Origin: Pontederia crassipes
Taxonomy: Eukaryota; Streptophyta; Magnoliopsida; Commelinales; Pontederiaceae
Assembly: GCA_030549335.1 (NCBI GenBank)
Contig: CM060198.1
Coordinates: 42,882,353-42,946,352, forward strand
Length of the DNA: 64,000 nt
Direction: 5' to 3'
Part shown: piece after piece, positions 24,121-35,752 of the stretch
Position numbering within the stretch: the first letter of the stretch is position 1
How the letters are laid out: every line of letters starts with the position of its first letter
Position numbers and translations under genes: made by a program
Notes under the pieces: model-generated
The model's input: the letters and a program-made list of their open reading frames with translations, nothing else
The model's database searches: none
Told to the model about the DNA's origin: nothing

Positions 24121-24430
24121 CACTTAATCGACACATATAGGCATCTACATACACATATATACTTATACTTATAATACGTATACATATACACATTATTGTC
24201 ACTTAATCTCATATATATAGACATATACATATACATATATACTTATAATATGTATACATATACATGTTATTGCCACTTAATCTCGCACATATAGACATAT
24301 GCATACACATATATACTTATAATTCATATACATATACACATTATTGTCACTTAATCTCGCACATATAAACATATACGTACACATATATACTTATAATACA
24401 TATACATATACACATTATTGTCATATAATC
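24121..24430. repeat. 74-79 bp tandem repeat, ~4 copies
   Basis: Units start at CACTTAATC at 24121, 24200, 24274 and 24348, with spacings 79, 74 and 74. Each unit carries an ACATATATACTTATAAT stretch and ends CATTATTG. It lies inside the CACTA element; no coding capacity. Confidence 0.85.
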
Positions 24431-24639
24431 TTAATATAATATAAACTTATAATATATAAAGTTATAATGTATAAACTTTAAATACCATATAAACTTATAA
24501 TATAATCTAAAGTTAAATTTAAATTAGGAAAAAAATTGAAATGGCATCACTATAGCCACGGAATAGCATCTCAAATTTAGCACCTCATTAGCATCTAAGT
24601 AGAGTCGCATATTACGGAGGTGCTAAATTCGAGGTTAAA

Positions 24640-25350
24640 TCCCTAACTCTTCTCCATTTTCACTATTTTACGTGCTCCACCAATTTTTATCGCGACGTCC
24701 GACGCCCACTGCTCCGACCGACGTCCAACGCCCACTACTCTAATCGACGCTCGTTGCCCACTACTCCGATGCCTGATGCCCTTCTCCGATGCTCGATGCA
24801 CTTGCTTCGTCATTCAACCTCGACACATAATGCTCGACACCCACTCCTCTTGTGCCGTGCTCTGACGCCCTACCGGTCACCGCCCTCCTCCGCCGCCTTC
24901 GGCCCTGCCCTCCTCCGACCTCGCCCTCCCCGCCTCCTCCGACGCCGTCATCCGCCCTCCTCCGACCCCTCCCTCCCGCCTCCTCCGACATTGACATCCA
25001 CCCTCGTCCAACCCCGCCCTCCCCACATCCTCCGATGTCATCGTCTGCTGTCCTCCAACCCTACCTACACCAATGCCATCCAGCCTCGTCCGCTTTGCTC
25101 CAGCTGCCCCTTGCTTCGGCTGTCGCCCTTTCGCTCCAGCCGCCCATTGCTTCGACCACCCACTACTTCGATCCCCCACTGATCCGACACCATCTGCCCT
25201 CAGCAGCTCATCTCCAACCGCCCACTGCTTCGGCCGTTGCACTTCCGCTCCAGCCGCCCACTGCTCTTACCGTCGTTGTTCGGCCGCCGCCCTGCTATTC
25301 AGCCGCCGACGTGCAAGAAGGTACAAGCCCCGCCACCATTATGTAATGCC
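24640..25350. other. GC-rich, pyrimidine-skewed low-complexity island in the CACTA element
   Basis: About 700 bp are strongly C/T-rich on the plus strand, with irregular repeats of CTCCTCCGAC and CAGCCGCCCACTGCTTCG. Several overlapping frames on both strands (for example 24754-25182, 24852-25346) are open only because of the composition, and give Pro/Ser/Leu-rich or Gly/Arg-rich peptides. A GC-rich leader near the start of the transposase transcript is a plausible role. A donor-like AAG|GTACAAG lies at 25318. Confidence 0.5.
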
Positions 25351-25929
25351 TAGTTAATTTTCTATGTTAATTACTGTAATACTATGTTAATTACTATAAT
25401 ACAATGTTAATTATTGTACTGTTATTTATCATAATGCTATGTTAATTACTGTAATTTTTATGTAGATGTATAGTATGCTATGTTAATTATGCTAGGAAAT
25501 AAGGCAATTAATTCTTATGCTAAATAATATGATCCATATGGTATATGCTAGGAAATAAGGCAATTTAAATAAAGAATCAAATTTGAGGTTGGACTCAATT
25601 TGAAATCAAATACTTAAATTTTTTTTTCATAATTCTAGTACCTCTTTTTTATCAAATTCTCATAAATTTTATTAAGGATGTAAATCCATATTCTTGGCAA
25701 TAAAATGAGAATATGATAAAAAAAAAGAGACATCAGGAAATGACATAAAAAAGAGACTTCAGTCATACGATCTATTCGTATTGGTAGAACAAGCGCAACA
25801 AGTGTACTACACTAAGTATCCATCGAAAAGAACCAAAGATGAATAGTACTTTAGATACGAAATTGATACGATTTGACGAGCATCGACAACACATGGTACT
25901 CTAGATACAAAATTGAATAATCTTAAAAT

Positions 25930-27592
25930 TTGGCTTAATTGCTTTTGTTGTGAGGGGACTCTTGCAACTCGTTCTTCGGAAACTTATGCTATTAATTATA
26001 AGGTTTATAATCTTGTGATTAAATCTATTTATTTATAATATCACTTGCTTGGTTCATTGGTAATCTTGAGGTTGATATTCCGCTGTCTGAAAATTCGTTT
26101 GATCTCATTTATTTAATTATCATATATTATTCCGGTCACTCAAGGCATTGTTCTTGAGCATCGTATTCGAGAAATGCCTATAATTACAGTTGGTGATAGA
26201 AGAATGTCTAGTAAAGTTGGATGCTCAAGATAATGGTGCGGATCTCTAACATAAGGAAATTGAACATAATCAAGAATGTTTGGAATTTACAGTTGATCCA
26301 ATTACAAGATTCAACTTCTCAACGTGTTACAAAATAGACCGCATGAGGTGTCAACATAATTTGGACAAATAAATTATGGTTTAACCATATTTATTTGAAA
26401 TTTTTGAAATTAATTATACAAGAAAATTTTGCTGATATTTGTAAGAGAAAATTGATTTAGTTATTTTGGAAAACTAGTTGCCTTACTTGTAGGCTAAGTT
26501 AGGGCATTTTCTTTCACCTCAAATTTTCGCTTCTAGGGCTTATAAATACTTATATTTGTAATTATTTTAGACATCTTTGAATCTATTGAATTATGGCTTA
26601 ATTGCTTTTGCTGTGAGGGAACTCCTACAAGCCGTTCTTCGGGAACTTTCATTATTAATTACAAGGTTGGTAATCTTGAGATTAAATTCATCTATTTATA
26701 ATATCGATTACTTGGTTCATTGGTAATCTTGAGATTGATATTCCACTACCTAAAAATTTATTTGAACTCGTTCCTTTGATTATCATATATTATTCCGATC
26801 ACTCAAGGTTCTTGAGCATTGTATCAGTTGGTATCAGAGGCATATTTTTTATTCGATTTTCTACTTATCTTCCATTATTCAAGTTTTTTTCCTATTTTAG
26901 TTTTTGAAAAAAAATAACACAAAAAAAATCAGGTTTATTTATTCTTCAAACCCTAGCCATCATCCTTGTATTATTCAAAATCTATTATAGTTTACAAAAC
27001 CCTAAAAAAATTTGATGATTTGTTCTTCAAACCCTAGTCGTCATCTTTATTTATTATCCAAAGTCTACTACAATTTCAAAAAAAGAAACTGAGAAAAAAA
27101 TCTGAAAAAAAGTTCTGAAAAGGAAAGTGGAAGAAAGGATGGTTTAACCATATTTATTTGAATTTTTTAGAATTAAATATACAAGGAAATTTTCCTTAGA
27201 TTTGTAAGAGACGTTGATTTAGTTATTTCGAAAAACTAGTTACCTTACTTGTAGGCTAAGTTAGGAAATTTTCTTCCTCCTCAAATTTTGGCTTCTAGGG
27301 CCTACAAATACTGGTATTTGTAATTATTTTAGATATCTTTGAATATATTGAATTATGGCTTAATTATTTTTGCTATGAGGGGACTCCTACAATCCGTTCT
27401 TTAGGAACTTTCACTTTTAATTACAAGGTTGGTAATATTGTGATTAAATCCATCTATTTATAATATCGATTGCTTGATTCATTGGTAATCTTGAGGTTGA
27501 TGTTATATTGCCTGAAAATTCGTTTGATCTCATTCCTTTGATAATCATATATTATTTATGTCACTCAAGGCATTGTTCTTGAGCATCGTATA
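25930..27592 (+). repeat. nested array of three copia-type LTRs with short internal pieces
   Basis: A partial LTR (25930-26166), a complete LTR (26377-26826, 450 bp, TGGTTTAACC...GTATCA) and another (27140 to about 27592) are in the same orientation. Primer site TGGTATCAGAGG follows the middle LTR at 26829-26840. The internal pieces are only about 210 and 310 bp. They are too small for gag-pol, so this is a TRIM-like or internally deleted element that has formed a tandem. It lies where an intron of the CACTA transposase would be. Confidence 0.65.
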
Positions 27593-27633
27593 CTTATTTT
27601 ATAAAATTTAAAACTTTATTACAGGAGGAGAAA

Positions 27634-28320
27634 CAAGGCGATCCTGTTAACTTTCGTGTGGTCTACGGGTCCATACATAAGAGCCGGAATACCAACGAGT
27701 TTGTCATGCCCACTGCTCGTAGGATTCTGATAATTCTCATCGTATGTTCACTTGGTTAGTGACGTATGTCCAAAAGATTTTTTAAATGCACAATGATTAC
27801 ATTTTTTAGGAAGCGTACAATGAGAAGATGGCTAAGAAGTACAGAGATGATCCGAGTACTCAGCCACCAGGTAATGTTTTTTGAAAGTGATTCATGTTTT
27901 AATTTATATAACACCTTATATGTTTATGTGTTTTTTGTATTGTATAATTTATATAATGTATAATGTTTATATGATTGTATAATTTTTCTATTTCGTTGAG
28001 GTCCTTGCTACTTGCGAGGAAGTGACCGACATGATATGAGGAGGATACCTGCATGGCCTAGGCACTGCCACTCAAGTACCTAGTAGAAGTGGAGGATATG
28101 CAAGTGGCCCATTTGCTCCGAACTCATTTGTTGCACCTGATGTAACGCAGCTATCGCAGCAGAAATCACAAGAGGTATCGGTGCAGCTATCGCAGCAGTT
28201 GACTCCTTTATTGTAGGCGATTCAAACGTTGATCCCGTCGTAGAATCAATCCTCGTAAAACCAAAGATCGAGCATGTCGGGATCGAATGTCCGGAATGAC
28301 AACAACTCCCAAACTTAGGA
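27634..28320 (+). pseudogene. CACTA transposase C-terminal fragment (plant transposase_24-like)
   Basis: An acceptor-like ACAG at 27634 opens a frame with NFRVVYGSIHKSRNTNEFV. A second piece near 27808-27870 reads EAYNEKMAKKYRDDPSTQPP and ends at a donor-like GTAATG. A third (about 28003-28215) has GGYLHGLGTATQVPSRSGGY and then a Gln/Ser-rich tail, with stops before and after. The order (segment with EAY-x-K, then G-x-GLG motif, then Gln-rich tail) resembles the C-terminal half of plant Ptta/En/Spm transposases. I rate this as likely, not certain. The catalytic N-terminal part is not visible, so no active transposase is encoded. Confidence 0.5.
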
Positions 28321-29334
28321 TAGAAACTTTTGCATGATATTAGATATACTTTTGTTACTTATACATTTGTATTTTTGTTAGTTCAGTTTATTACTTTTAA
28401 TATTGTTATCTTTGATATGATGTGTGTGATGAATGATGAATATATTTATATGCATTAAATAATTGTATGGTATGGGAAAGGAAGAAAATATGGCTGTAAT
28501 GGAGCAAAAATGTCTGAAATTAGCGCCTCTGTAGCATCTCAATGGCATTGCATGCATAGTCGCCGCTATTTTAAATATATCATCTTTAGCGTCACCTTAA
28601 CATCAAGTTGGCGTCGACGCATTTAGCGTCACCTTGGAGACCCCATTAAGACATCACATTGGTGCCACAGTAGAGCTGAAGTAGCATCGACGTAGGTATA
28701 ACCTTAGCGTCACTTGAGCATCGGAATAGCGTTGCGAAATTCTCCGCCACTTTTGTGTCGTGTTAGCGATGCAACTCGATTGCTCACAATGATACTTTTT
28801 GCATCATCTTAACGTCTAGGTAACATCGACAGTTGATGCTAGTTGCATCGCCTTCTGCTTTTGGCGCTATTGTCACGCTATTAGCTATCGATACCAGGCG
28901 TCTCATATTTTTGGCGCTAGGTCAATGCTAAAAATGTAATATCCCAAATTTAATTCACATGTAATCATATGGATTAATATTATATCATATTATTGATAAG
29001 AAAATTGATATATGTGTTAATGCATGAGTTATAGCTCATAGTGTTTGATCGCTGAAATATGGCGAAAATTTGTCCAAGGCATGAAAATATGATCTTTGAA
29101 AATATTAGAATTAAGAAAATTAAAGTCTCGGTAATTGTTCCTATATATCAAAGTATTATAGATGTGATTTTTAACAATTTTTAGGAGGTGTTTTACTTAG
29201 GTAAAACATAGATGCAAAATCGAAAAATTTGTGAAATCGCGATTTTTGCTCTTCGAACAAAAATTTAGATTTCGATTCCTTGATTATTTATTTTTATAAA
29301 TATTTTATTTGAATCCAAATGGGGGGTAGTTCCT

Positions 29335-29465
29335 TATTTACATGTAATGTCTTAAGTAAATGAATAAATAAATGAAAAAGGCAAAACCATTTACTTAAAT
29401 GGCATTACATGTGTTTTGCCTTTTTCATTTATTTATTCATTTACTTAAGACATTACATGTAAATA
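29335..29465. repeat. perfect 53-bp inverted repeat (hairpin)
   Basis: The left arm 29335-29387 (TATTTACATGTAATG...AAAAAGGCAAAAC) is the exact reverse complement of 29413-29465. The 25-base loop (29388-29412) is itself a near copy of half of the right arm (CATTTACTTAA...CATTACATGT). The transcript would fold into a 53-bp perfect stem. Confidence 0.95.
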
Positions 29466-31191
29466 TCCTCAATACCAAGGTCATTTCTCTTACTGTCTTT
29501 GGCCGACTTAAGGTCGGTTGAACCCTGCCTTATCTTTCTTCCTCTACATGTTCTACCACATCTTCTTACTTCCCAAATGCCCCATATGAAAATCCAAGTT
29601 AAAGATGGGACCATGTTCTACTAGTGAAGCCATTTGAAGGAGAATTAGGGTTTTGCCATATGGTGAGTTCATACTTCACTTTATTTTGATTTCAACTACA
29701 TAAATTTTTAATTAGGGTTTCTCTGAACCTCATCCATCTCATTCACTCTCGGATTTTAGCTAATCATGGGGCAAAATTCATGTTCCTCATGAGCAAAATT
29801 AACCCTAGCCATGTTCAATTGATTCCCAAATTTTTAGCTACATAATTACATACCTTCGGGTGGTCCCCAAATTATGAAATTTCTTCCGATTGATCCTATA
29901 TGAGTCTACTTTTATTGAGCTTTGAAATCAATTTAATAGGATTTTTGTAGATAAAGTTATGCTCTTATCTTTAAGGTACTATCACTCTGTCCACCGAAAT
30001 TGCTACCCGAATTTGTAAATTATGTATTAAATCCAATATTCGTGAAATTATTTGATAATTCATGGTATTATACAAATGTATGTTAGATTTTCTTGACCAT
30101 TGGAATCATTAGAAAATGATATGTTTAGAGAAAGTTATAAATATTCTACCGAGCCTTACTCAGTCTGTCAGAATGGAGCTTAGGGCAGATTATGCTAGTA
30201 TTGGTTAAATTTATTGTGCTCAGTACAATTAGATATAAATTCAAGTAATTTTATGAGTTGCATCTTAGGATGTCTACTATTTGAGAAAATTAAAAGAATC
30301 AGAATAGGGAATGTTTACTATTTTATATAAATCATAAAAATAAGGTTACTCAATCTGTCAGGACATAGAAACAACATAAAAATTAGGCTGAATGTTGATT
30401 TTCATGAGAGCAAACCATAATGAAGTAGGAAATGAAACTTTTACAGAATAATTTTTCTGTAATATGAAAGTAAAGAAAATTGGAATGATGTCATTTGGGT
30501 ATGTATATAAGAATATATGGATTTTTCTTTACTATGTGTGCAATCGGTTATATTATTAGGTCAATCCTTATGTTTAATAGTTACTTAAGTTATAAGAGTA
30601 AATATTTGGGATTCATATACCATTGAAATTAATTATGTTTCATGTGTTAAAGGCTTGTGCTCATATCATAGTGGTAATGTGTTTCTTCCTATTATTGTTA
30701 TAGGAGTAGAAGAGTAAAGTAGTGAAAAGGAAAAGGAAAACATTTTGTTAGCTTTTATATGTAAGTTGGTTTCTCCAACTCTATGTTTTCACCTCTTTTG
30801 AATTTGGTGTGACATCGATTGTTATATGTGTTAAATCTATTTTGGATATAGGTTATGAATTGATTTCAAAAAATGCAACTATGAAAAGTATATATGAATG
30901 ATTGTATGATTGCACATTTGAAAAGCGTATGTGATATGATATGAATGGATTACGAGAAGTGCAATCTTGTTCTGTTTGAAATGATTGATCGAGTGATTGT
31001 ACAATTGAAAAGTATATGTGGTATGTTAGATTTAATAAAATGCAATCCTATTCCGTTTGAATCGGTATTCGACATGATTCATCTTCTGATATTTGAGTTA
31101 CAAGATATGGTTAATCGTTTGATCTTTGATATGAAATTATTATATGATGAATCATACATCTGCATCTGCTTGCATCTACATATGTGATGGT

Positions 31192-31490
31192 TGGAGCTAA
31201 GTGTTACATCGCTGATCACGATGGGAGCCACCTCTAGAATCCAATGCATCATTTCTGTTCCCCAGATATGGGATGAGATAGACTGGAGCTAAGTGCCATA
31301 CGGAGCTAAGTGCTACATCGTGGAGAGTCGCGATGGGAGCCACCTCTAGAATCCGTAGGGGCCACCTCTAAAATCCACCTATCGCTATATGATTGTTCCC
31401 CGAAAGGGATGAGGTAGAATGGAGCTAAGTGCTACATCGCCGATCACGATGGGAGCCACCTTTAGAATCCACCTACCGACCACTGGCCAG
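31192..31490. repeat. degenerate tandem repeats in the solo LTR
   Basis: Three or more copies of a unit containing GGAGCTAAGTGCTACATCG, then ATGGGAGCCACCTCTAGAAT, then CCACCTA start near 31192, 31292 and 31421, with irregular spacing. Such tandem blocks are common in long plant gypsy LTRs. Confidence 0.75.
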
Positions 31491-32196
31491 TTGGTGATCC
31501 GTGCATTCATATGAGAGTGTTGCATTTGCATGCATATATTTGATATGATTTATATGATATTGATTGCAAGTTGAGTGTGATGTTTCTGATTAGTATGTTT
31601 ATATGTAATTATCAAATATAAGAAAATGCATATTTTGCTATTACAATTATTGCATGCTTTTCTGTGTCCCTCCAAATTGATTAGTTGGTAACACATAGGC
31701 TATGAGTTATCAACTTACTGAGCTATTTTAGCTCACTTTGTTGTTTCTAACATTTTTCAGATAATTCTTGGGAATCATGCGAGATGATATCATTTGAAGG
31801 GTTCGTGATAAGATGGAAACATTTTAGTCCTTCGTATCCTTCTATTAGGATGTCGAGGGGTTTAGTTATGTATAATTCATATGTATTATTTTGTAAGAAA
31901 AAATGTAAAACTTAAGGATTATTGGTTTGCTCTGAAGGATCATCATAAATTGTGTAGTTTATTTTATGATATTTTCATTCTTATGTATGTTATAAAAAAA
32001 AGAAAAATTACATCACGTTTTCACAATCTTTCCCAATTTTATTTGATCGTCCGTAATGAGTCGCGAACTTCGGTTTAAACTAAGGTTTAAATCGGGATCG
32101 TGACAAAAAAGATGCTATTGTTTCCACACACACATTAGCGCCGCAATAGCATCACGGTTGATGTGTCATTATTCGTGAGTTTAATTTCTTGTAGTG

Positions 32197-33803
32197 TCAC
32201 GTCCCTCTTCAACTATCACGAAGCATCATAGTTTTCACGAGTCATTATGTACCTGTAATAGTTGTCCACCCAATTTATCTCATGCCTCCTAAATTTCAAG
32301 TAATAGACCCAATTATTTTCCACCTTGTCTAATTTGCAAGTCCGTGGCTCACAGTTCATGACACCATCTTCGCACTGCTACTTTTGTGAGGTCTGTTAGT
32401 TGTATATCACAATCTGTTCTCTTCTTTTAGAGGCCATAAGCGCATGATCATGACCTGTGACCATCTGCAAATCATTTTCATCGTCACTGCAAGGGGCGTG
32501 ATTTCCATATCACGACCCGATATATTGTGCAGAAGGATCGCTACTTGCCCTTCACGACATTGAGGAAAAAAGAGAACGAGAGCAAGAAAGAGAAAAACAT
32601 GTCTCCTCGAAATTGATGAGAGACACACAAATTTATATCGGCTTGTGACAAGGTGAATCCTTCGCGACTTTTTCCTACAACTTCCACAGATGAGGTTGTA
32701 TCATTTCTTTTTCTACTTTTATATTTTTTTTTCATTATCATGTTTATTCTCTTACGAGTTTAATTTTCAACACTGGGATAGTGGGAGTTTGCAATTTCAT
32801 GCGTCATATCAATCTTTTTATACTGCATTACAAGCACATTGTCATCATGTTTTATCTACTATTAGCATATTTGCTTTGCATCTTATACCAAAAAACATCA
32901 TGTATAACTAAAAATTACATAATACTTTTTTCATATCTTAATATTGTTCTTTTTCAAGTTTTGTTCAAGGATATCCTATTAGTTAATGAATTCGAAGTGT
33001 CTAATGTTTATCGTTTATCATCTTAGTGTTGGATAATTAGTTTGAAGAAAGTTGTATCGTGAAACTATGGATGTTTGATGACAAGTCTTGTTCATGCTCA
33101 AGTTTTATTATATTATACGTTACATGACTATATCCCTTTGAGCACTTAATATATGTACACACAAAAAAAATATAAAAAATCATCATCATATCTAAAAGAG
33201 AGCTAGTGGAGCCCCAAAAAGTATGAGGAGGTACAAAAAGGTGTTATCCATAACCTGGGTGCATTCAAGTGATTAGATTCGTAGAGTGCATTCGAGTGAT
33301 TAGATTCGTAGAGAATTCTTACCTGACGATCTAAGGACAACTATTTTGGAATCCGTCGGTCAAAAGTTCGTTACATGAACCACCTTGCGCAATATGGAGA
33401 AGCACATGAGTATTGAATCAGTGAAAAAAGGCGAAAAGAAAAAGAAGTGAAAAAATGAATGAAGATGAGAAGTTTCTAAGTGAAGAAATATAATAGTAAT
33501 AGATTAATAAAGCTGATGTTACATTTGTATTTCAACATTGATATTTTGTTTTCAAGAATGATTTTCTTATTATCAAAGATAAATGTGGAGGAGTTTAAAA
33601 ATGACATACATTAAAAAATTTCACAAAAGCTTGATTATTCTAGAAAGTGGTGAGACACTTTGAAGAAGGATGCATAAGCTAGGTGCTGAGAAAAGTAGTC
33701 GATGGATAGGATAGAAACAATGATGGGATGATATCTGTTTGAGTTGTGCTTTAAAGATTACTTAAGGGCAAGTAAGTATCTAAGATTAGAGGAGTTTTAT
33801 GCA
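32197..33803 (+). other. right internal part of the large LTR element
   Basis: This continues the internal region interrupted at 23036. CACGAGTCATTA/TCACGACCCG motif repeats run to about 32520, followed by AT-rich sequence with no convincing frame. The ORFs at 32407-32741 (minus) and 32690-33026 (plus) lack recognisable motifs. No integrase or RT signature was found, so the element lacks pol. Confidence 0.5.
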
Positions 33804-35752
33804 TGCAAAATACAATACATAATTAGTCATGCATTTAATCTTATTTTGATTCATTTTCAAATAGCATGCAATAATTTATTACCTTATTTTTTTTAATTAT
33901 ATAAAAAAATAAAAATCTACCAAAGTTTTATGTTTTATTGTAGAAAAAATAAGAGAAAAAAGTTAGGTAGCCATCGTAGAAAACGTTCAAATCAGAGCTA
34001 AAAGGAGCTAGAAATTGAAAATTAGAATCATGGTAGAGTCATAATGGTCTTAATAGGGAGGGCCGTTACAAGATTGTACTAAAAACTTACCTGAGTTATT
34101 GGTCATGACCAAGATGTTACGGGTTGTAAAAAGACAAATTTTATTCTGATTTAGATACTGTAAGTGTTGTGAAATCTATATTATGGGCCATGAAAATTCA
34201 TATTTAGATAGTTACGAAGTTGTTATGGGGCATTATGAAGGTTGATTTCTAGCTTTCTTCAACTATCCTTGAGAATTTCAAGTACATATCAATTTCAAGT
34301 CTCAGGGATCATTAGAAAACATATTTATTCATAATTAGAAGAGTTTTGGATGGTTTTAAAGCCCAACAAGTGTCAAATCCAAATTTATATCTTGACACAA
34401 AAGACTCACAATCAAATCGAAACTTTATCAAAACTCTTGAAACATCTAGACGCTATAAATAGAGGCCCTAGGAAATAAAAAATATGGTGCTTGAGACCTG
34501 AGAGAAGTGCTTCAGACTTGAGAGGTGTTTGAGATCTAGTAGCTGTGCATTATTGTTGAAGATAAATTTCAAAATTTGAAGGTCAACAGAAGGAGAAGAC
34601 TGCGGAGTAACTCATCATTTGTGCTGTGCAGTGGTCCAGACAGCGATGAACCCAAAAAAATTTTAAGGAGGGGTGGGGGAAAAATATTATTATAAAAATA
34701 AAATATTAATTAATAAAAAATATTAAATTAAAATTTAAAAATATTTTATCTGATAACTTTAATTTAATTTTAGAGGATTAAGTGTTAAAAATTTTAGGTG
34801 GCAACTTCTTATTTTTTTCTTATATATATATATATATATATATATAAAGTACATGTATTAAGGTGCTAAAATAATTGTACATGAGTCTGTTCCTAGGTCC
34901 AGAATTTTCGAAGGCTACGAGTTCTCCTTCTATCTTTCATTTGGATGTTCTTTTGCCTATTTTTCATATTTTATTTTTTGTTGTAATAGAGATTTTTTTT
35001 TCTATTTAAAAGGAAAAATTATTTGAACTTTGTTATTAGTTGAGTTAATTAAACTTTTCGGTTTATTTTGATTATGCATGTTGAGTTCATTGTATTTTGA
35101 TGAGTGATTTAATTTTTTATATTAGATTACAAACCTAAAAGAGGGGCGATTAGCTAGGAACTATTATTAATTTGATAATTGATCTTTTATATTTAAGTTG
35201 AGGCATACATAACACGTGTTCGGTAACTCATTGTTCGTGTCAAATTTTATATGTTCTATTCTTTTGTCCAAAATTGTCAGTGAATAATAATATAGAGACA
35301 CATATTAATGCATCTTAACTCTATGTAAATTTAATAATTGACTTATCATTTTGTGGCTGTTGGTTTTATTAGAAGTTAAAATGGTTTGGTTTACTCGTAT
35401 TGGAGAGATCGATACATTAAATATTCCTAATCCTTCATAAGAATCAGAATCATTAGCTACTATTATAACTCAATTATTATAGAGGGTTATATATATGTTT
35501 GATCTTTACATTAATCATCTATAATTCTCAAGGCTCAACGCCAATTTATTTTTATTTGCTTATCATTTATTTTTTGCACCTTTAATTTTTTTTTGTTTTC
35601 TCCACAAAGCCCTCTTCTTTTCTTAGTACATTATTGAGATAAATTAGATTTAACTATTTTCTCATGGGTTCAACACTCTGCTCTCTATTTTATTACTTGA
35701 TACAACTAGTGCACTTGCTAGTAAATTTATTTGTTATAAATTATCCGTATCA
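33804..35752 (+). repeat. 3' LTR of the large non-coding LTR element
   Basis: It starts TGCAAAATACAATACATAA, ends TATCCGTATCA, and is collinear with 19579-21283. No primer-binding site follows, as expected for a 3' LTR. Subtracting the 255-bp insertion at 34641-34895 brings its length to about 1694 bp, against 1705 bp for the 5' LTR. Confidence 0.7.
34641..34895. mobile_element. 255-bp MITE-like insertion, 8-bp TSD
   Basis: GGTCCAGA occurs at 34633-34640 and again at 34896-34903. The other LTR copy has a single AGTCCAGA at about 20447-20454 (empty site). The insert starts CAGCGATGAACCC, followed by a G-rich GGAGGGGTGGGGG stretch. This resembles the common plant hAT-type MITE start CAGTGGCGGAGCC. 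The right terminus is poorly conserved, so inverted repeats are not clear. An (AT)n tract lies at 34818-34848. Confidence 0.7.

Larger units (their letters stand above)
28935..32105 (+). repeat. 3.17-kb solo LTR inside the CACTA element
   Basis: It begins TGTAATATCCCAAATT, ends GGGATCGTGACA, and is flanked on both sides by AAAAA (28930-28934, 32106-32110), compatible with a 5-bp target duplication. Length and ends fit long chromovirus (Del/Tekay-type) LTRs. It contains no gag or pol, so it is a solo LTR. The ORF at 30945-31187 is LTR sequence. Strand is assigned by the TG...CA termini and the family's usual order. Confidence 0.75.
23040..32196. mobile_element. CACTA (En/Spm-type) DNA transposon, 9157 bp, with nested insertions
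   Basis: The left end CATTACAAGAAA and right end TTTCTTGTAGTG form a 12-bp terminal inverted repeat with one mismatch to the CACTACAAGAAA consensus. Both ends are flanked by the 3-bp duplication TCA (23037-23039, 32197-32199). Many subterminal motifs with core AGCGTC/GACGCT, in both orientations, fill 23060-23420, 23930-24110, 28500-28930 and 32110-32160, as expected for transposase-binding sites. Removing the element rejoins the flanking CACGGG-motif region of the host LTR element. The altered left terminus (CATTA) and the broken transposase suggest it is now immobile. Confidence 0.88.

Noticed and set aside
24754..25357. Several overlapping ORFs of 78-164 codons on both strands
   Set aside because: All arise from one low-complexity C/T-rich tract; peptides are Pro/Ser or Gly/Arg rich with no domain.
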